Shown here: one piece after another, positions 45,789 to 63,518 of the stretch | Position numbering within the stretch: the stretch's first letter is position 1 | Layout: every line of letters begins with the position of its first letter | The notes under the pieces: generated by a model | The model's input: the letters and a program-made list of their open reading frames with translations, nothing else | The model's database searches: none | What the model was told of the DNA's origin: nothing | Made by a program: the position numbers and the translations under genes | Origin: Glandiceps talaboti | Taxonomy: Eukaryota > Hemichordata > Enteropneusta > Spengelidae | Length of the DNA stretch: 64,000 nucleotides | Reading direction: 5' to 3' | Assembly (NCBI RefSeq): GCF_964340395.1 | Contig: NC_135562.1 | Coordinates: 1,120,001-1,184,000, forward strand

Positions 45789-48275
45789 GGCATTTGCACG
45801 TAGCTTTACACTTGAGAAAGAGTAAGACGACCTACAAATAATTATACCTTCAAAACATATGGATTCTGGAGCAGACGACAGGGGTTAAGAGCCTCGCTTT
45901 CGGCTAAAATGTAATTTCAGTTTTCTACCTGCCTCACCATCAGACTACATGATTGTCTCAAATAGTTATTAGACGAGCAATTTATTCATTTCCTATGACA
46001 AAATCTTAGTCGGTAGCCCCAAGCTACAAAACAGACCAAACATATAACAATAATATACAGAATTCTTCAGAACCTGTTAAACACAAGAAAGGAACTAAAC
46101 ATCTGTCGAGGCACATAAACCGTTCACAGTGTTTGGTCGGAATATCACATTAAATCGTCTACACTAGCATTTTCATTGTAACAAACCATTTGATAAGGAA
46201 TCTTCAGCAACAATGGAAACATGCGCAACCTGAATGGGATCTGACTAACACAGAACATAACATAGATTGAGTTCACAACAAACTGTTTTGAAACACACAA
46301 CAAATGAAGGCATATATCATAAGCTTTAGACTGTATTAGTACAGCACCAGATTGTTGTTCAAGGGAATGTTCTTAAGCTTCACACACTTGCTCTATACTA
46401 GTGTTAGCTATTGACACAGCAGAATAAGAAGATTCGACGTACCAAGATAAGACCCATATATGCCATCCAATAATTGAGACGTCTTGGTATTGGTTCTGAC
46501 ATGGTATTGGCACACACAGCTGATATCAACGTGATAAGTCTGTCAAATTCTAGTTTGTAATTTTGCAGTAAATGCTTCGTTAGTCTGATAAAGTCGTTTC
46601 ACTTAGCAATAATTAAAGTTACAAATCTGTGCCAGAGGGTAAACCCCGGGTAACCCTGTATATCATCATTATCTAATGACCACAGTGTAGTCACAAATCA
46701 CACACATAGAACATATGCTGATTGTCTCCACTATTGTCAGAATCGATCGGCTAGTCATTAATAGCGTTTCCATCTCCAAATTGTCCAGAGACTTCGATTT
46801 TATTGACCAAGACTTGTCGTTTTTTGATATAAACGTTACCTAGTAATTAGAGACAAAAGGAAAAGTGTGCGAGTAGGTGTCACTGATAATGTACTTTGTA
46901 AGGAAAAAGTCACAAGACATACGCTGCATTACAGCAGAGAGTTGGAAGGCTATACAGTAGAGTTTTTGAAACATGCCCCTTTTCCAGTTAGCGTGAGTCC
47001 TCAGTGTGGTTGATTATTAGTTTTCTAAGACAGACTGCATCTTTTTGGAGTTCTCTAATTCACGAGTGTGTTTATGTCATTATTTGTCATGGTGTCACTT
47101 CCCAGAAAATTAAAACATTTTCCCTTGACTTCCGTATTTCCTTCTCAAGACAATGAAACTAATAACCAGAACTTGTGTACACAGCTTTTCTATTCCGTGA
47201 TCATAAATTTACAACTTCTTTGCATGCTCATCATCCACATATAATTCAATGGCCTGTAATACTTCATTTTGACATTTATTTTTTGAAATCTTACATATTT
47301 ATTAACTCTATTTGACACACGAGAGTTTCAACTTTAAACCCCCCCCCCCCAAAAAAAGGACACGTTCGCTTCTAAATTCTTCTAAAGTCCCATAATGCAA
47401 AAACCAAAGTATTGAAATCTTTTCGATATTTCATAAAAGTAAAATCATGGAAGTTAAACTTTCTCTAGAATTGATCTAAGGATGGAAACTTTCATGGCTT
47501 ATGAAGTATTCTGGGTAAATAATGGTCGCCGCTGTGTGATGCAGAAGTTCAAAATGAAACAAAAGACTGTTAACAATATGCAAAATTTTCGGTATTATTA
47601 CTCAGACATCAAAGCCTTGACACTGTCTTAAGTCAACATGCATATGAATATTACCCTTTTATACACTAGTTTAATACAGATTTCAGAAAATAGTCACGTG
47701 ATGGCGATAGTCAACAAATTTCGAAAATTATTTCACAAATAAAAAAAGTTAAGTAAAATTTAATCCATATAAGAAATCAAGACTTTGTGCCTATTTTTGG
47801 TGTCTTCTTAAAGGTTCGTAGACAGATATTCTACAACACTGATTGATATCTAAAGAGCTTAATTAATTATTCATCGCAAATGATGATTTAATTAGACTAT
47901 AGGTTGAATCAAATTAGCAATTAACTTCTAACGTCATTGAAGTGGTATTTCTACCACGCAATGAACTTTTGTTAAATGGTCTGCCATTAGGCATAATTAG
48001 TTTGCTGATTGTCTACCAATGTGTAAATTCAAGGCCATGTTTTGGAATCAAAATTCTAAATTTGGGCAAATACATTTTTACATTAAGAAGTTTATCCTGT
48101 GAATCATGTTCAAGTGATTGTTCAGGATGGAGAGTGAATTGTTTTTAATTTCATACATGATGATAACAATTACTTCCTGTCATCTTGATAATGTTAAATC
48201 TAAAACGTAAAAACACTGCTGCAGAACCTTTAAAATTCCAAGCCTCCTTAATAAATAGAGCGAGGCTTTTATCTC

Positions 48276-48276
<1 letters not shown>
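45789..48276. other. Unique spacer; homeodomain-like AT patches
   Basis: Holds a C12/A7 junction (47339-47357) and an AT-rich patch at 47860-47935 with several TAATTA words. A 68-codon plus frame (47942-48148) is unsupported. No gene recognised. Confidence 0.4.
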
Positions 48277-48332
<56 letters not shown>

Positions 48333-48377
48333 GACAGAGACAGAGAGGGGCAGACAGACAGACAGACAGACAGACAG
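48277..48377. repeat. GA then GACA microsatellite
   Basis: GA (48278-48310), then GACA with GAGAGACAGAGAGGGG breaks to 48377. The plus strand is nearly pyrimidine-free in the first part. Confidence 0.97.
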
Positions 48378-49162
48378 GGAATAAATACCCAGTCCCTCGT
48401 ATATTAAACATCTAACGTATGTATTCCCTACGCATCCTGATTGGAACATTATTATCATGCCCCGAGTAGCTGATAAACCAATGAGTTTAAGTGTGATTTC
48501 ACATTCATTAGTATTCAAGGGTTGCCAAATGAAATTTCAACCATCTTCCTGCACCTGGGACATGGAAGTAATTTCAGGAAAAGTGGACAGGACCTGTCAT
48601 ACAGATAACAGGCGTGACAATTATCATCAATCAAGCAAGCAACTAGACTATTAACCTTCGTTAAACTACAAGGGCAAATTAGGAATTATCCAAACCAACC
48701 CTTAACTCCATTAACACTCATTAATAAGTCAGTAAGTTAATTAAAAATCAACAGATCTGCTGAAAATCAGTACACAGAATGATTGGCAATGATAACACAA
48801 TATTATGTGTGTCTTTGTGATATGTAAAGCATAATTTCATGCTGATGAACAAGAATGGGAAATATAAAGACAGGACTGGTCAAATTTCTTGACTATCAAC
48901 AAACTTACGCTTTGAGATATATGTGAGTTTTATCAGGAGAACCACATATACATTCCAGACGATGTCAACTACAAATTGCAGTCTATTATTGGTCAACACG
49001 TATGCTTGTATTTACACATATTCAGCTTGTTGTAGAATTGCTAGAATTACTTCATATATAAGCAAAACCTTAAACTCTGGATGAAGTCTTTTATGCTGTG
49101 GTACTAGTAATGTAGCATTGGGACACAGACAGACATACAGACAGACACACATACTTTGATTT
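48378..49162. other. Unique spacer, nothing recognised
   Basis: AT-rich with TTAATTAA-type words near 48735. No gene-like frame beyond 65 codons. Confidence 0.4.
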
Positions 49163-49212
49163 TATGTATGTATGTATGTATGTATGTATGTATGTATGTA
49201 TGTATGTATGTA

Positions 49213-49245
<33 letters not shown>

Positions 49246-49302
49246 ATGTATGTATGTATGTATGTATGTATGTATGTATGTATGTATGTATGTATGTATG
49301 TA
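49163..49302. repeat. TATG microsatellite
   Basis: About 34 TATG units with one central TGTGTGTGTG interruption near 49215. Confidence 0.97.
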
Positions 49303-49898
49303 CTAGATGTATATCATTTCCGTAACAACTCTAGCCTTCAATATCGATCATCAATAATGTTTTCCACATTTACTAAATGTACACAAATTGAAAATACGAC
49401 TTATATTTCGATGTATTATATTATTCTGTTACTGATTTGATGTATATAAGAACATGAAAAATCTTTTTGCCAGCGCAAAATGATTAAAAAGGGAAGGCTT
49501 CATTTAAAAAAAATATTGTATAGAAAATAAGCAATTTTCTACTGATTAAATATGCAACGCGCGGTCTTTAAACTTAGACAATCGCTCCAAATCAGTCTCC
49601 CAAATAAGAATGTTGACCCTTCAAATTCAAGGAAAGATTGTTCTCATTGATAACTATTTATTTGTCAGGTAAAAATTATTTATGACATTTAGTATGTAAC
49701 CCGTTTCTAATCATTATTGCAAATACGTCAACACTTTGTCAGGAGGTAATTATTCGTATTTTCTAAAATTGGTAAACGAAAATTTCACTGACATTCAAGA
49801 TTGATGTTGTCCCTTTTTAATTGAGAGTTAATATATTTTCCAATAAGGTATGATGAATAGAAAATGAATTGCAGCTCATAACACTCATAATAAATCAT
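49303..49898. other. Unique spacer, nothing recognised
   Basis: AT-rich; no repeat or gene-like frame. Confidence 0.4.
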
Positions 49899-50101
49899 TG
49901 TATGTATGTATGTATGTATGTAGGTATGTATGTATGTATGTATGTATGTATGTATGTATGGATGGATGGATGGATGGATGGATGGATGTATGTATGTGTG
50001 TATGTATGTATGTATGTATGTATGTATGTACGTACGTACGTACGTACGTACGTATGTATGTACGTACGTATGTATGTACGTACGTACGTACGTACGTACA
50101 T

Positions 50102-50132
<31 letters not shown>

Positions 50133-50150
50133 CGTCCATCCGTCCGTCCC
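49899..50150. repeat. Composite microsatellite TATG / GGAT / CGTA / CTGT / CCGT
   Basis: TATG, then GGAT (about 49958-49987), TATG, self-complementary CGTA with TATG words (50028-50099), CTGT (50101-50127) and CCGT. All five motifs are related by single-base steps. Confidence 0.97.
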
Positions 50151-50538
50151 TCAGCTGTTAGCGCATTGAAGTATAACCTGTCCCGTATTCAGATATATAA
50201 CACAAAATAAGTATTACAATTTTAGCAGTACCACATATTAAGTCTAATTATTTCGCATTTTAAATCCTGCAGCTATCGAAACATTCTACCCATATTTCCC
50301 GCTCTCGGTATTGATATGTGATAATTCTGTCACTTAATCGATCTTTTGTGGCCTTTGCAAATACCAAACCAATCATGTATAAATTCAAACAATATTTAAC
50401 ATACCTAATGTTTGCTTATTAAGTTTCTTATATTCATTAAGCAACGATTCACAATGAAATTTGATTTTGGCTGCTGACATACATTAGTCATTACGCCAAT
50501 GTTAATGGGAGTCAGAGAAATAGCATAATGCTAGTCGA
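50151..50538. other. Unique spacer, nothing recognised
   Basis: AT-rich DNA between a microsatellite and a small duplication. Confidence 0.4.
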
Positions 50539-50645
50539 GTCTGACCCCACAGACACTGGAATGTTACAAAGTTACTTTTAAAACAGTGTAAAGTCTGACC
50601 TCACAGACACTGAAATGTTACAAAGTTACTTTTAAAGCAAAGTAA
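50539..50645. repeat. 54-bp tandem duplication x 2
   Basis: Two copies (50539-50592 and 50593-50645) share GTCTGACC(C/T)CACAGACACT and ATGTTACAAAGTTACTTTTA. They sit directly beyond the 3' end of the LINE fragment. Confidence 0.9.
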
Positions 50646-50654
50646 CTAGAGGGC

Positions 50655-51470
50655 AGTGTCAAGTACATATTAAATACAAAACAAACAAATACATTATTAT
50701 ATACAAAATGTACAATATAGTCTTTAAGGAGCTAGATGGTTGTGATCTAATGCCAAGTGGTAGACTGTGCCAAAAAGCCGTACCTGTGTAAGTTATTGCA
50801 AACTTGCCTATGGACGTAATTACTTTAGGTAGAAGGAGATTTCCCCTAACCTTGAACCCAGTACTATAATCATGAACTGGTGGAGTGCAATACTCTGTAA
50901 GACGATTAGGTAAACTGTTGTGTAACAAGGCATACATGAAGGTACAAAGTTGAAGTTTATGTAGTTTGAATATATCAAGAATTTGGAATTTCACTAAGTA
51001 AATGGTTGGAATGTGCAGAGATACAACAAGAAGGAATAGCCCTGGCTGCTATTTTTTGAGACTTGTGACGTGAATACATGTCAGATGTGAAGAATATGTA
51101 GATCCCCATACTTCAATATACCATAGGTGATGTGTGGCTGAATAACAGTTTTGTATATCAGAATAAGGATATCTTTAGGTACGAAATGTCTTAATTTGAA
51201 CAAAATACCAACTTTTTTCCTAACAGAGGAGTTTACCATTTGAATATGCTCTGACCAATTGAGGTGTTTATCTAAAATAACACCAACAAAAGTTGTTGAT
51301 TCCACTTCATCAATAACCATACTACTAATAATGTGGAGAGAACCTTCCAGGGAGTTTTTTTCTCTTGTGTTTCTAATAGAATGTAGTTGTTTTGAGATGA
51401 TTTTATGGAACTAAAAGTGAGAGTTGTGTGTGACAATTCAGTGAAGGCATATACCATAATATTCTATGTT
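50655..51470 (-). pseudogene. 5'-truncated, frameshifted non-LTR retrotransposon (reverse-transcriptase C-terminus)
   Basis: Minus-strand pieces match the end of ORF2 in jockey-superfamily LINEs (CR1/L2 type). At 51081-51320 the frame reads STTFVGVILDKHLNWSEHI then KLRHFVPKDILILIYKT and PHITYGI, the thumb region after the catalytic palm. At 50659-50994 it reads KLQLCTFMYALLHNSLP and then GTAFWHSLPLGIRSQPSSSL, the conserved C-terminal W-x-SLP-x-x-IR motif, ending in a normal stop. The catalytic FADD motif and everything upstream are missing. Frameshifts near 51320 and 51080 break it, with stops between the two frames. The 5' break lies about 15 bp from a 57-bp satellite. It is inactive; the exact clade is an inference from motif style. 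Confidence 0.88.
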
Positions 51471-51483
51471 CACCATTAAAGGA

Positions 51484-52676
51484 ATTGACGTGTATTATAC
51501 TTAATACAATGATAAGGTTAATGTTTAACTCAGTCCAGCAATTGACGTGTATTGTTCTTAATACAATGATAAGGTTAATGTTTAACTCAGTCCAGCAATT
51601 GATATGTATTGTATTTAATACAATGACAAGGTTAATGTTTAACTCAGTCCAGCAATTGACATGTATTGTACTTAATACAATGACAAGGTTAATGTTTAAC
51701 TCAGTCCAGCAACTGACATGTATTGTACTTAATACAATGACAAGGTTAATGTTTAACTCAGTCCAGCAATTGACATGTATTATACTTAATACAATGACAA
51801 GGTTAATGTTTAACTCAGTCCAGCAATTGACGTGTATTGTACTTAATACAATGACAAGGTTAATGTTTAACTCAGTCCAGCAATTGACATGTATTGTATT
51901 TAATACAATGACAAGGTTAATGTTTAACTCAGTCCAGCAATTGACGTGTATTGTACTTAATACAATGACAAGGTTAATGTTTAACTCAGTCCAGCAACTG
52001 ACATGTATTGTACTTAATACAATGACAAGGTTAATGTTTAACTCAGTCCAGCAATTGACATGTATTGTATTTGATACAATGACAAGGTTAATGTTTAACT
52101 CAGTCCAGAAATTGACATGTATTATACTTAATACAATGACAAGGTTAATGTTTCACTCAGTTCAGCATTTGACATGTATTGTATTTGATACAATGACAAG
52201 GTTAATGTTTAACTCAGTCCAGCAATTGACATGTACTGTGCTTAATACAATGATAAGGTTAATGTTTAACTCAGTCCAGCAATTGACATGTATTGTACTT
52301 AATACAATGATAAGGTTAATGTTTAAATCAGTCCAGCAATTCACATGTATTATACTTAATACAATGATAAGGTTAATGTTTTACTCAGTCCAGCAATTGA
52401 CATGTATTGTATTTGATACAATGACAAGGTTAATGTTTAACTCAGTCCAGCAATTGACGTGTATTGTACTTAATACAATGACAAGGTTAATTTTTAACTC
52501 AGTCCAGCAATTGACATGTATTGTACTTAATACAATGATAAGGTTAATGTTTAAATCAGTCCAGCAATTCACATGTATTATACTTAATACAATGTTAAGG
52601 TTAATGTTTTACTCAGTCCAGCAATTGACATGTATTGTATTTGATACAATGATAAGGTTAATGCTTACCTCAGTGA
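51484..52676. repeat. 57-bp satellite, about 21 copies, open for 403 codons
   Basis: The monomer holds TTGACATGTATTGTACTTAA, then TACAATGACAAGGTTAATG and TTTAACTCAGTCCAGCAA. Because 57 is a multiple of three and the unit lacks a stop in one plus frame, a 19-residue peptide repeats across 51485-52696. Minus-strand frames of 60-63 codons are also open. No start context, splice site or unique coding flank supports a gene. The unit includes a small hairpin (ATTGTA...TACAAT). Variants at the third-last units (AAATCAGTCCAGCAATTC) recur as a block, showing segmental duplication. Confidence 0.96.
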
Positions 52677-52987
52677 ATGTCTTGTATAAACCCTAGATCA
52701 TTATACGTATCATGGTCTGATTGTAAACATGAATGGTCCAGCAATGAGGCATCTTTTTGTTCTGAGAGACCGACAAATCTCTTTATAGTGTTTGTGTATA
52801 GCCACATTTCAAAGCAATAGTATTATTATAGAGATTAAACACGGCATGGTTGTGGAGATTCTTGGGCTTCTTTAACACATCGATCAATCATTTTGAATTT
52901 TGATGACCAGAAGAAAAAATTGCATTCACGCACGCCAACAATATCTTTTCGAAGTTTTTGTTCGTTCCTTTTAGCGATTTTTCTATC
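52677..52987. other. Unique spacer, nothing recognised
   Basis: AT-rich sequence after the satellite; the plus frame from the satellite closes at 52696. Confidence 0.4.
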
Positions 52988-53102
52988 ACACACACAAACA
53001 CAAAACACAAACACAAACACAAACACAAACACAAACACAAACACATACACACACATTACACATACGCACATACATACACATATACATATACGCACATACA
53101 GA
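52988..53102. repeat. CAAACA hexamer repeat passing into CA/CATA
   Basis: CACAAA/CAAACA units (52990-53045), then CACATACAC and CATA words. Confidence 0.95.
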
Positions 53103-53144
53103 CAACCACCCTCCGTATGCATCTACACAGATGCCTACCTTCTC

Positions 53145-53295
53145 TCCTACCTGCCTGCCTACTTACCTACTTACCTACCTACCTATACATACATACATAC
53201 ATACATACATACATACATACATACATACATACATACACATACATACATACATACATACATACATACATACATACAAACATACAAAAATACATACA

Positions 53296-53329
<34 letters not shown>

Positions 53330-53415
53330 CATACATACATACATACATACATACATACATACATACATACATACATACATACATACATACAAATACACAC
53401 AGAAACACACACATA
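53145..53415. repeat. CCTA / CTTA then CATA microsatellite
   Basis: CCTACCTG and CTTACCTA words (53145-53185) lead into CATA (53186-53390) with AAACATACAAAAATA and ATATATA interruptions, ending in CA-rich words. Confidence 0.96.
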
Positions 53416-55299
53416 TTGTGTATTTGAGTACTTAAGTAAACGGTCGCGTTTCTACAGCCCACGAATAGACAAGACTTCAATAACAACCCCCCAAAAAGAT
53501 TCAGGTTCCGTTATTCAATCAGTTGCAAAATCAGTTTATGGTGTTCTGTAAATATTGTGAACGGTGAGTGGGAAATGAATAGCAGCTCGGATGCATAACC
53601 ATTCTTTTCAATGAAGTGTATATCTGATATGTTCTCCCTTTGATTTCAGGTGAATGTCCTTTCCTGTTCTTTTCCACCATGTATTGAATATCCTATGGTG
53701 CTTAACATCAAGGGAAGGTAAAAAAAGGTTACATACTAGTGTACAGCTACTACAACGTTTAGAGTTTGGAGTGTCATTTCGCATATCACAGAACTCACAC
53801 AGTGAGACCTTCAAATCTCTATAGAAGATACCGTCTAGATCTTCCCGCTGAAAATAAAACTAGTGTTTGCTTGTACAAAATTCGCAGTCTCAACTTTCGT
53901 TTCGGCTAAAAATCAAAGGAGTAACCTGGTAAATAAATGCGTGTCAAAATTTTATTTAAAAAGTAACCTTTCCAAGTTTTTTTTTTTTAAATCAACGTTA
54001 TCATCTACTCCGTCAGGTGAGGGATGGGGAGGGGGCGACAACAGTGACAGAGATTAAAGAGAAACAGAACATAAAACAAACGATCTTCACGCCAAGACAG
54101 AAGTTGATTACATGGTAGAGAAAATGAGCTAATCTAACGTTGACTGAATTTAAACATCTAGGTCAGAGGTCATGGACACATTTTGTCAGCTGCACCGCCA
54201 TCTTGATTTTCATGAGACATTAATGTATATTTTGTTATCAGATACAAAATTCACATAGATTTATTATAGACGATACAAACAATCTGAGGGCAAATATTTA
54301 CAAGTAAGGTTCGATATATCGCTGCAAGTGGAGGCTTAGCAACATCTTTCTAAAATTACACAAGGAAATGCAGAAATGAAATTAGCGTGACGTGATATGC
54401 GTATTGAAGATTCCAGCAGTGCCTTATGGATTTATTTCCGTAATAAATATGGCATCATCTGTCAGAACACAGATGCCTCAAGATATGATGCTTCCTGCAA
54501 CGATTGTCAAATTACTGAAATGCAAAATGTATTGCGGTATCAATATCAACCCAAAAAGTGAAGACGGGTATCTAACTAGATGCATCTTGAACAGTGTCGT
54601 CAAAATGTATTGTGTAGATATTTGGCGGGAATACCAATGTACTTTCTTGTCGGTTTCCAAATTGTGTCAATTTTTTTTTCACTCTGTTACCTTAAATTCG
54701 CATTACCTATACTCTAGCTATTCTATTACGAGACAAATTCCATTTTTTTCGCTATTTCCCTTGATTTTATTTCTCACTTTCTTATTCAGTTTTAAAAAAA
54801 AAAAAAAAGGGTAGCGTCTTTTGGAATGTCAATTGTGGGAATAATTGCATGATGTGAAATCCTTAAACGAGGCCCTCTCTTCATCCGTGAGTCGTTCATG
54901 TGTGTTAGATTTGTTTTGAGTATGAAAGCTTAATCACAAGTGCGAAAAATCCGCACTCGGCTGATACGACTGAATTTCTGAAAAAAAACACGCGGAATAA
55001 AAATGGTGCCCGGTAAATGAATCAATGCACTGTTGTATTTGTTTATGTCTTATTGAAATACTTGTTAGTAACAGCAATGCGGGTGACTTTCATTTGACAA
55101 ATTAATCTCATACAACTATATAGTCGTGATTGTGATGAAGCACATCCGAATCACGTGAATGTCACCCTAGTACGGTCATTATTTTCAAGAGTGTAATTGA
55201 TAGCGCTGTGACTGAGGGGTTAGTTAATTACGAACGCAGATCACGTACTTGTTACAAATCTACACAGCATATGGACAAAGACATTTTCCACTTTTACAA
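53416..55299. other. Unique spacer; cysteine-paired minus frame at 53608-53814
   Basis: A 68-codon minus frame contains CEFCDMRNDTPNSKRCSSC, with two CxxC pairs 13 residues apart as in some zinc ribbons. It has no further zinc-finger context and no confident splice sites. A 140-codon plus frame (54392-54814) covers a TTTTGACGACA motif (minus, 54595-54605) and is otherwise unremarkable. Confidence 0.3.
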
Positions 55300-56072
55300 T
55301 TTCAATGAATTTTTCATTAAAAAATGACAGTCTTGCTTACGTCACGCGTCCTTCGGTACTCTACGAGCGAGCGGGAAAATAAACAAGTATCGACGGAGCT
55401 CGTAAATATAGTATTCAGCGACTATGATGTCATCAAAAGATTTCATTGTCAGGATTACTCAATCTAGGGTCGTGGAATTCTGCATTAGGTTGCGATTGAC
55501 CCCATTCTCACAAACTTTGCGAAGAATTTGGCTTGCTAGGAACGGTGGACTAACTGACAACCAGTGACGTCCAATTACCGTTAAATTGAGGTCAAAATGG
55601 GGTGAAAATGAAACAAAAGGAAGAACGGCATTGACAGGGGCAAAGGGAGGCGGAAGCATTCGGAGATACTTAATATGCAGGTGAACTCTCTATCTTCAGC
55701 TGGTGGCCCGGCATGCAATAAATCGACTCTGTTCATTAACGTTATAATATTACTTTTACGCTAGCCTAATTTCGCTGCTAATATATTTCATAAGCAGCGG
55801 AGCTCCCGAACACCTGATCCAACCTAATTGAATTGCCGGGAAGGCAGCGTACAAAGCATGATGGGTAAGTGGTCAATCCGCACTCTCTCGCTCAGCCTGA
55901 GTGCCTTTAGGCGATGAGAATCTACGAGAAGTGTGAGTGGTAAAAGCTGCGTCGATTTGAAATGGGCAACAGAGCGCTTAAGGTCGCATTGTGCCATTCA
56001 ACCTTGACCGCACCTAGGTCGCTACTTTCCAACCACTACGATGCGTCCTTTCCGGGAAAGTAGGCGACAGAG
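55300..56072 (+). promoter_or_regulatory. CpG-richer promoter / 5' UTR candidate
   Basis: Base composition changes here: the stretch is visibly richer in G, C and CpG than most of the window, for example around CGAGCGAGCGGG (55362-55373). A TTACGTCACGCG word (55339-55350) holds a CRE-like core. An excellent donor, GATGG|GTAAGT, sits at 55865, which suggests a noncoding or alternative first exon. TTTCCGGGAAA (56049-56059), a STAT-type palindrome, lies just upstream of the start codon proposed at 56073. No TATA box in a convincing position was seen. The transcription start cannot be placed from sequence alone. Confidence 0.42.
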
Positions 56073-56123
56073 ATGAGTCGTGTGCTCTGCAGCCTCCTGC
56101 TAGATGACGATGAAGAGACAAAC
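56073..56123 (+). CDS. Candidate first coding exon, 17 codons, unknown gene
   Basis: ATG in a good context (GACAGAGATGAG) opens 51 bp encoding MSRVLCSLLLDDDEETN, followed directly by AAC|GTAAGT, a strong donor in phase 0. A basic and hydrophobic start followed by an acidic run resembles the N-terminus of many nuclear proteins, but 17 residues are too few to name a family. It sits at the end of the CpG-richer stretch, as a first exon should. No second exon was found within the 7.9 kb downstream, so the first intron would be long and continue past the window. The alternative is a chance ATG in a noncoding exon. Confidence 0.45.
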
Positions 56124-61565
<5,442 letters not shown>

Positions 61566-61695
61566 CGTAACATTGATGCAAAATATCAGACAAAATCGTA
61601 ACATTGATGCAAAATATCAGACAAAATCGTAACATTGATGCAAAATATCAGACAAAATCGTAACATTGATGCAAAATATCAGACAAAATCGTAAA
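61566..61695. repeat. 31-bp minisatellite, just over four copies
   Basis: Identical units CGTAACATTGATGC + AAAATATCAGACAAAAT with essentially no divergence, so the array is very young. Confidence 0.97.
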
Positions 61696-63062
61696 ACACA
61701 CAATATTTTGATGATTGAATGATAACATTTGGTTTGCGCTGCTGCAAAATGACATCAGAATTCTCCTCCATTTTCGATATATTAGCTATATGAAAGCTCC
61801 ATTTCTGTGTATGTTTGATAGTGCATATGCATCATAACGAAACATTCACATCAAAATATTCGTATAACGTCAGACTTGGATCACAGGAAAGAATAACCAT
61901 TTTAACAGATTGAACTAGATTTGGAAATGCCCATTTCTTACAAGGAGGGTATATAAACAACGATTCTTATATGAAAAGACAGACATTGAGCACTGCGTAT
62001 GAGGTATCCTATATACCATATACGTACATTTAGGGTACGAATAAATAGCGTCCTATGGAATGCAATCTTCGAAGCAATGCTATGAGAATCTTTGACATAG
62101 AATAGTTTGCTAGGTATAAAGAATTGAACATCAATTTGCGAATTGTTTGCATTACGTTCAAAGCTTACATGAAACCTGACTAGTGAGTGGAAACTGCCAT
62201 ATAGTTGGAACACACACCATCGAGACGGGTTTGAGGTGGCCTGTTATTGTGTCTTCAGTGCGCGCTGCATACCTCATTCACTTGCTGTGATTCACAGGAA
62301 AATTGAACCTACGAACTGATCCCATAAAAGTGAAAGAACTAGGAACTCATTAATTATTTAACGGTTTTTAATTTTCAATTTTTTATTGTGCTGAACTGCT
62401 ATTTCGCCAAATTGAAACTGTATAAATTGAGTTAATTCATAACTAGACAATCGCATTTAAACTTACAAAAATCAACGAGAGAAAAAAGAAAATCGAAACC
62501 GGTCTATTGTAAATTTCATCAGTGCAGAACGCTAATAGTCAGAAACCACGTGACAGCTTTTATTCAGTATATATCTATTTATTAAGGTTGCTCATTCTCC
62601 CAGCATGTTTCCTTATATACTTTGAATAATCCCCTTCCTTGTATTCAAGTTGTGCTGCCATATATAATTCATGAGATAGTGTTTTCCTCAATTCAGAAAC
62701 AAAGTCAAGGTGCTGATTTGTATTCTCATCTTCAACTCGACGAAATTCTAGAAGTTTTCTGAAATACTATACTTGGAAATTCCTAAGTAGTTTGCGTAAG
62801 TTAATCTTGTTATTAGTTTATTCAACAACATATACATAGTGCGGCCCCTACACTGAATATTGCATATACGATAAACTACCTGGTGTGATTAGGGCTTATC
62901 GTTAATGTGTGATTAAAAAACAGAAGCCATGCAATCTTTTTAATTGAAATGACAGCTATACAAATGGACAATTAAGAACAATTATAAATCGCCTTTGTTT
63001 GTGTACCGTTAATGTATTCACTGGCATACGTGGGTTGATGTACAACGCGATCAGAAAACCAT
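61696..63062. other. Unique spacer or intron, nothing recognised
   Basis: AT-rich sequence with a 91-codon minus frame (61938-62213) lacking support. Confidence 0.4.
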
Positions 63063-63518
63063 AGCTGAAGATACTGTATGGTACCTGAAGATACTGTATG
63101 GTAGTTGAAGATACTGTATGGTAGATGAAGATACTGTATGGTACCTGAAGATACTGTATGGTAGTTGAAGATACTGTATGGTAGTTGAAGATACTGTATG
63201 GTAGCTGGAGATACTGGTAGTTGAAGATACTGTATGGTACCTGAAGATACTGTATGGTAGTTGAAGATACTGTATGGTAGCTGGAGATACTGTATGGTAG
63301 CTGGAGATACTGTATGGTAGCTGGATATACTGTATGGTAGATGAAGATACTGTATGGTAGTTGAAGATACTGTATGGTAGCTGGAGATACTGTATGGTAG
63401 ATGAAGATACTGTATGGTAGTTGAAGATACTGTATGGTAGATGAAGATACTGTATGGTAGTTGAAGATACTGTATGGTAGTTGAATATACTGTATGGTAG
63501 CTGGAGATACTGTATGGT
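63063..63518. repeat. 20-bp minisatellite, about 23 copies
   Basis: The unit is GATACTGTATGGTAG plus five variable bases (TTGAA, CTGGA, ATGAA, CCTGAA-type). One unit near 63208 lacks four bases. Differences are confined to the same five positions in nearly every copy, which looks like a mix of three or four monomer types. Confidence 0.97.

Noticed and set aside
51485-52696. 403-codon frame as a repeat-protein gene
   Set aside because: The frame is explained by a stop-free 57-bp monomer, minus frames are also partly open, and there is no promoter, splice or unique coding flank. Kept as satellite with a finding.
53608-53814. Zinc-ribbon protein exon (CEFC...CSSC, minus)
   Set aside because: Only one double CxxC occurrence, no other domain features and no good splice sites; two pairs can arise by chance.
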